A stretch of DNA of 40,685 bases from Trueperaceae bacterium (lineage in GTDB: Bacteria; Deinococcota; Deinococci; Deinococcales; Trueperaceae): the NCBI GenBank assembly GCA_011390735.1, contig JAABRV010000004.1:1-40685 (forward strand), in the 5' to 3' direction. Positions 38,054-40,685 of this stretch are shown piece after piece; the stretch's first letter is position 1, and every line of letters begins with the position of its first letter. The notes below the pieces were generated by a model. The model ran no database searches. It saw nothing but the letters and a program-made list of their open reading frames with translations, and had not been told where the DNA came from. Made by a program: the position numbers and the translations under genes.

Positions 38054-38710
38054 GTGTGGTTCCGCAAGCCCCCCACCCCCCCGTCGCGCGCCCATCGCTG
38101 GCCAGCGTTCGCGGCCACGCTCGAGGCCCAGCCCGCCGAGGGGGCGGCCGAGCGGCTCCGTCGGTTCCTCGACCTGAGTGACGCCGAGGTTCGGCACGTG
38201 CACGTGCTGCGGCGGAGCGGTCAGCCGTCGCTCTACGTCTTCGACGTCGTCCGCAGGCGTGCGGGCCCGGCGGGCGAGGTGGTGCGCTGGTCGAGTTGGG
38301 TGCTCGTGCGCAGCGACCGGTCGATCTCGCCCGTCTCGTTCCGCGTGGCGCCCCGGCGCGACGCCATCCTGGAGTCGCTCGAGGCGAGCCGCATCGGAGC
38401 CAGCCGCGTGGACCTGGCGTCGCGGCCCGAGCTGGACGCGGTGCTGGCGGTGCTGGCGCGCGACCCGGCGGCGGCCCGGGCGCTGCTCACCCCCGCGGTG
38501 ACCGAGGTGCTGCAGCGGATGGTGGCGGCCGGCCCCGGCGCGGCGGTCGTCGCCGGTGAGCGGCACGTGCTGGCGCACGTCGACGTGGTCGAGGACGACG
38601 ACCCCGCGGCGTTGCTCGGGCTGGTCAGCGACCTGCTGTTCCTGTGCACGCTGCTGCCCATCGCGGGCCCCGCGACCGTCGATCCGGCCGACTTCCTCGA
38701 CCTCGGCTGA
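38054..38710 (+). CDS. Conserved-looking protein of unknown function
   Basis: A 218-residue protein starting at GTG 38054 (VWFRKPPTPP). It has no signal peptide or membrane segment. The sequence reads as an alpha/beta fold with LDLSDAEVRHVHVLRRSG, LYVFDVVRR and LLGLVSDLLFLCTLLPI. I do not recognise it. Codon use and base composition match the neighbours, so it is likely a real gene; a TACCCA(T) sequence lies 10 bases upstream. It may be mildly co-transcribed with the SufT-like gene, 64 bases before. Confidence 0.75.
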   Translation: MWFRKPPTPPSRAHRWPAFAATLEAQPAEGAAERLRRFLDLSDAEVRHVHVLRRSGQPSLYVFDVVRRRAGPAGEVVRWSSWVLVRSDRSISPVSFRVAPRRDAILESLEASRIGASRVDLASRPELDAVLAVLARDPAAARALLTPAVTEVLQRMVAAGPGAAVVAGERHVLAHVDVVEDDDPAALLGLVSDLLFLCTLLPIAGPATVDPADFLDLG

Positions 38711-38760
38711 CGCCGCCGCGCGTCATCGGGGGCTTCGGCCCATCGCTGCGGCGCGCCCGG

Positions 38761-38766
38761 TACCAT
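38761..38766 (+). promoter_or_regulatory. TANNNT -10 box of thyX
   Basis: TACCAT, 5 bases before the thyX ATG at 38772; no Shine-Dalgarno sequence. Confidence 0.55.
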
Positions 38767-38771
38767 GCGCC

Positions 38772-39638
38772 ATGGCCCGAACCACCGTGCCCGCCGCCGA
38801 CGCCCTGCTCGACGAGCGTCTCGACGTCCTCGACCACGGCTTCGTCCGCCTGGTCGACTACCTGGGCGGCGACGCCCGCATCGTCCAGGCCGCTCGCGTC
38901 TCCTACGGCGAGGGCACCAAGAGCCTGCGCGAGGATCGCGCGCTCATCGACTACCTCCTGCGCCACGCCCACACCAGCCCCTTCGAGCAGGTGGTGCTGA
39001 CCTTCCACCTCAAGATGCCGATCTTCGTGGCCCGTCAGTGGCTGCGCCACCGCACCGCGCGGCTCAACGAGCTGTCCGGGCGCTACAGCGTCATGCGCGA
39101 CGAGTTCTATCTCCCCGCGCCCGACGAGGTGCGCTACCAGTCGACGGCGAACCGGCAGGGGGGCTCCGACGCGCCGGTGCCCGACGAGCTGCGCGCGCGC
39201 GTCGCCGAGACCCTGGCGGAGGGCCAGCGCCGGAGCTACGCCGAGTACGAGGCGCTGCTGGCCGACGGCGTGGCGCGCGAACTCGCCCGCGTCAACCTGC
39301 CGCTGGCGCTCTACACGGAGATGTACTGGCAGATCGACCTGCACAACCTGTTCCACTTCCTGCGGCTGCGGATGGACTGGCACGCGCAGGCCGAGATCCG
39401 CGCGTATGGGGACGCGATCGCGCGCTGCGCGCGGGCGGTGGCGCCGCTCGCCTACGAGGCCTTCGAGGAGCACGTGCTGCACGGCCGCAGGCTGTCGGCC
39501 TCCGAGCTCGAGCTGCTGCGCGGCGCGCTGGACGAGCCGAAGCTGCGCGCCGCGCTGGCGGGCTCCGACCTGCGCCCCACGCGCCGGCGCGAGCTGCTCG
39601 AGAAGCTGGGCCTGGCGCCCGACGAGCCCGAAGCGTAG
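38772..39638 (+). CDS. thyX: FAD-dependent thymidylate synthase ThyX
   Basis: A 288-residue ThyX: the FAD/dUMP motif reads RHRTARLNELSGRYS (family RHRxxSxNExSxRY), preserving both arginines, Glu and the second serine, with Arg in the variable first-serine place. Also LRHAHTSPFEQVVLTFHLKMPIFVARQWL and the C-terminal YWQIDLHNLFHFLRLRMDWHAQAEIRAYG (the Leu/His/Glu dUMP-binding region). It makes dTMP from dUMP using FAD, NADPH and methylene-tetrahydrofolate. Followed after 2 bases by rlmH. Confidence 0.96.
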   Translation: MARTTVPAADALLDERLDVLDHGFVRLVDYLGGDARIVQAARVSYGEGTKSLREDRALIDYLLRHAHTSPFEQVVLTFHLKMPIFVARQWLRHRTARLNELSGRYSVMRDEFYLPAPDEVRYQSTANRQGGSDAPVPDELRARVAETLAEGQRRSYAEYEALLADGVARELARVNLPLALYTEMYWQIDLHNLFHFLRLRMDWHAQAEIRAYGDAIARCARAVAPLAYEAFEEHVLHGRRLSASELELLRGALDEPKLRAALAGSDLRPTRRRELLEKLGLAPDEPEA

Positions 39639-39640
39639 CC

Positions 39641-40099
39641 GTGCGCTACCGGGTGGCGTGCGTCGGCCGGCCCGACGGCGGGGTGTTCGGGCCGGCCGTC
39701 GCCGCCTACCTGCCGCGGCTCGCCGGTCTGGCGCCCACCGAGTTGTGGCCCGTCAAGGCGGGGCGGGGTCGCGATCCGGTCGCCCGGCGGCGGAGCGAGG
39801 CGGCCGCGCTGCGCGCGGCGGCCGTGGGGCGCACGGTCGCGCTCGACGAGCGCGGCGCCGCGTTCACCACCGAGGTCCTGGCGAGGCACGTCGAGCGGCT
39901 GGAGTTGCGCGGCGAGGGGCGCCTGACGCTGTGGATCGGTGGGGCGGACGGCCTGGACCCCGAGCTCGCCGCTGCCGCCGACGAGCGCTGGCGCCTGTCG
40001 GACCTGACGCTGGCGCACGAGCTCGCGCTGGCGGTGCTGCTCGAGCAGCTGTACCGGGTCGAGTCGTGGCGGGCGGGACATCCGTACCACCGCGCGTGA
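39641..40099 (+). CDS. rlmH: 23S rRNA pseudouridine-1915 N3-methyltransferase RlmH
   Basis: A 152-residue SPOUT methyltransferase. LTLWIGGADGLDPEL carries the SAM-knot glycine motif and LTLAHELALAVLLEQLYRVESWRAGHPYHRA the conserved end (EQLYRA..I..GHPYHRA) that touches the ribosome. It methylates pseudouridine 1915 in helix 69. GTG 39641 starts right after thyX, suggesting co-transcription. Confidence 0.96.
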   Translation: MRYRVACVGRPDGGVFGPAVAAYLPRLAGLAPTELWPVKAGRGRDPVARRRSEAAALRAAAVGRTVALDERGAAFTTEVLARHVERLELRGEGRLTLWIGGADGLDPELAAAADERWRLSDLTLAHELALAVLLEQLYRVESWRAGHPYHRA

Positions 40100-40311
40100 G
40101 GTAGGCGGACGGATCTTGCGGCCTGGACGTGCCTGCGGGCCGCTCGGGAGGGCCCATCATGGGCCTGGGATGGCGGATTCATGAGAAGCGCGCGCGCGTC
40201 CAGGCCGGCGCTCGCGCGAATCGTGAGGTTTTTCTGAGTGACCCGCTTCACGAACGCCCGAATGTGCGTGGTCGACAGTGCTGAAGACCTCTCATGGAGG
40301 ATTCACGTCGT
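40100..40311. other. Intergenic stretch before the S-layer promoter
   Basis: This 212-base stretch has no convincing gene. It holds a small hairpin GGCCCA-TCA-TGGGCC (about 40152-40166), a GC-alternating run, and T5 near 40231 that may end the rlmH transcript. Nothing else is recognisable. Confidence 0.5.
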
Positions 40312-40341
40312 TTGACACGGGCGCCCCCCGCGTGCCATCCT
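40312..40341 (+). promoter_or_regulatory. Strong promoter of the S-layer gene
   Basis: Consensus TTGACA (40312-40317), an 18-base spacer and CATCCT (40336-40341). Transcription would start near 40348, giving an mRNA leader of about 190 bases. Confidence 0.75.
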
Positions 40342-40347
40342 GGCTGT

Positions 40348-40365
40348 TGGACCCGTGTGGGTCCA
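40348..40365 (+). promoter_or_regulatory. 5'-terminal hairpin of the S-layer mRNA
   Basis: TGGACCC and GGGTCCA pair perfectly around GTGT, at the predicted 5' end of the message. Such end-hairpins are known to stabilise abundant mRNAs. Confidence 0.6.
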
Positions 40366-40394
40366 GGGTCGCACGTGGAAGGAGGTGTATCCCC

Positions 40395-40541
40395 TTGAAA
40401 CGGCCCTGGAACGCAACGGAACCCGGCGACCGCACGCACGCCGAAGACTTGGGACGAGGAAACACGGAAACTCCCCCGGGTCGGAGGCACCGCCAGACGG
40501 CGCCGAACGACTTCATTCAGCACGTCAAGGGGTTCACATGA
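40395..40541 (+). CDS. 48-codon leader ORF coupled to the S-layer gene
   Basis: TTG 40395 is preceded, with a 7-base spacer, by AAGGAGGTG (40379-40387), a full 9-base match to the anti-Shine-Dalgarno sequence and the best ribosome site in the window. The frame (start MKRPWNATEPGDRTHAEDLG) ends in TGA 40539-40541, overlapping the S-layer ATG by the ATGA pattern. The product is basic and hydrophilic without a signal peptide. The arrangement suggests a leader peptide for translational coupling or control; a random ORF ending exactly there is possible but less likely with this ribosome site. Confidence 0.55.
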   Translation: MKRPWNATEPGDRTHAEDLGRGNTETPPGRRHRQTAPNDFIQHVKGFT

Positions 40542-40685
40542 AGAAGTTCTTTATCACGATCCTCGCGGCGCTCGTCGCCGGCGGCATGGTGTCTGCTCAG
40601 TCCTTCCCGGACATCCCGAGCGGTCACTGGGCCGGCGACGCCGTCGAAGAGATCGCCGACCTCGGCATCGTCATCGGCTTCCCCG
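40538..40685 (+). CDS. S-layer protein with SLH domain (partial, runs off right edge)
   Basis: Only the first 49 residues are in the window. Residues 1-20 are a Sec signal peptide (MKKFFITILAALVAGGMVSA). The mature protein begins at once with an SLH motif, SFPDIPSGHWAGDAVEEIADLGIVIGFP, which in Deinococcota binds pyruvylated secondary cell-wall polymer. The same layout occurs in SlpA of Deinococcus and Thermus, whose remainder is a large outer-membrane-like barrel. AAGGGG stands 7 bases before the ATG. Expression is probably high, given the promoter and leader. Confidence 0.92.
   Translation, partial: MKKFFITILAALVAGGMVSAQSFPDIPSGHWAGDAVEEIADLGIVIGFP

Noticed and set aside
38772-39638. ThyX motif change (Arg at the first serine of RHRxxSxNExSxRY) as a defect
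   Set aside because: That position varies in active ThyX proteins, and the second serine, both arginines and the glutamate are intact.
40278-40541. 87-codon ORF starting at GTG 40278 before the S-layer gene
   Set aside because: The start lies upstream of the predicted promoter and has no ribosome site. Only the 3' part from TTG 40395, with the perfect Shine-Dalgarno sequence, is supported.

Overview
The window looks like a chromosomal segment of a high-GC member of the Deinococcota, probably near Trueperaceae (an inference from gene content, not a database result). Three things point there. A partial gene at the right edge encodes a signal peptide followed directly by an S-layer homology motif, the layout of Deinococcus/Thermus S-layer proteins. 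Promoter -10 boxes of the form TANNNT sit 5-9 bases in front of start codons, the leaderless-mRNA signature known from Deinococcus. Genes are densely packed with many ATGA/GTGA stop-start overlaps. No prophage, insertion sequence, CRISPR array or rRNA was found.

Left part (1-6110): a minus-strand cytochrome c maturation operon (ccdA-ccmA-ccmB-ccmC, running off the left edge) is divergent from a NitT/TauT-type ABC importer (binding protein, ATPase, permease). A strong hairpin then closes a secreted acidic protein of unknown function on the minus strand. 6850-11875 is a redox/electrophile-stress neighbourhood: a coupled minus-strand operon of a MarR regulator, a ring-cleaving dioxygenase of the MhqO/MhqE type and an MhqD-type esterase, with msrB behind it; then a divergent thioredoxin-like protein, a flavin reductase-like protein and a YghZ/Gpr-type aldo-keto reductase. 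The set resembles the Bacillus quinone-stress (MhqR) regulon.

Middle (11889-15968): rplS with a structured leader, tRNA-Ala(GGC) with a near-consensus promoter, a ZIP metal transporter, a yqjD/yqjE/yqjK-like envelope operon, a tyrosine phosphatase and a putative lipoprotein. 16162-25277 is one ten-gene operon for a multisubunit Mrp/Mbh-type cation/proton antiporter: E, F, G, a separate MbhD-like subunit, an MbhE-MrpB fusion, C, and then four different NuoL/M/N-like subunits, with no hydrogenase or quinone-reductase genes.

Right part: rplU-rpmA-obgE-yqeK-LCP protein-rsfS-yraN-ppx-trpF is a housekeeping operon around ribosome assembly and envelope attachment. It is followed by an intergenic region carrying four DnaA boxes, a cupin, a VWA-like membrane protein whose metal site is degraded, a convergent YceI-like protein, rodA, a LapA-like coiled-coil membrane protein, a SufT/MIP18-like protein, an unknown protein, thyX and rlmH. 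The window ends with the S-layer gene. It is preceded by a strong promoter, a 5'-terminal hairpin and a previously unlisted TTG-started 48-codon leader ORF that has a perfect Shine-Dalgarno sequence and ends inside the S-layer start codon.

The observations most worth following are the four-antiporter-subunit complex, the S-layer leader ORF, the DnaA-box cluster, the translated palindrome pair in yraN, and the pervasive leaderless promoters, some of which reuse the stop codon of the gene upstream.
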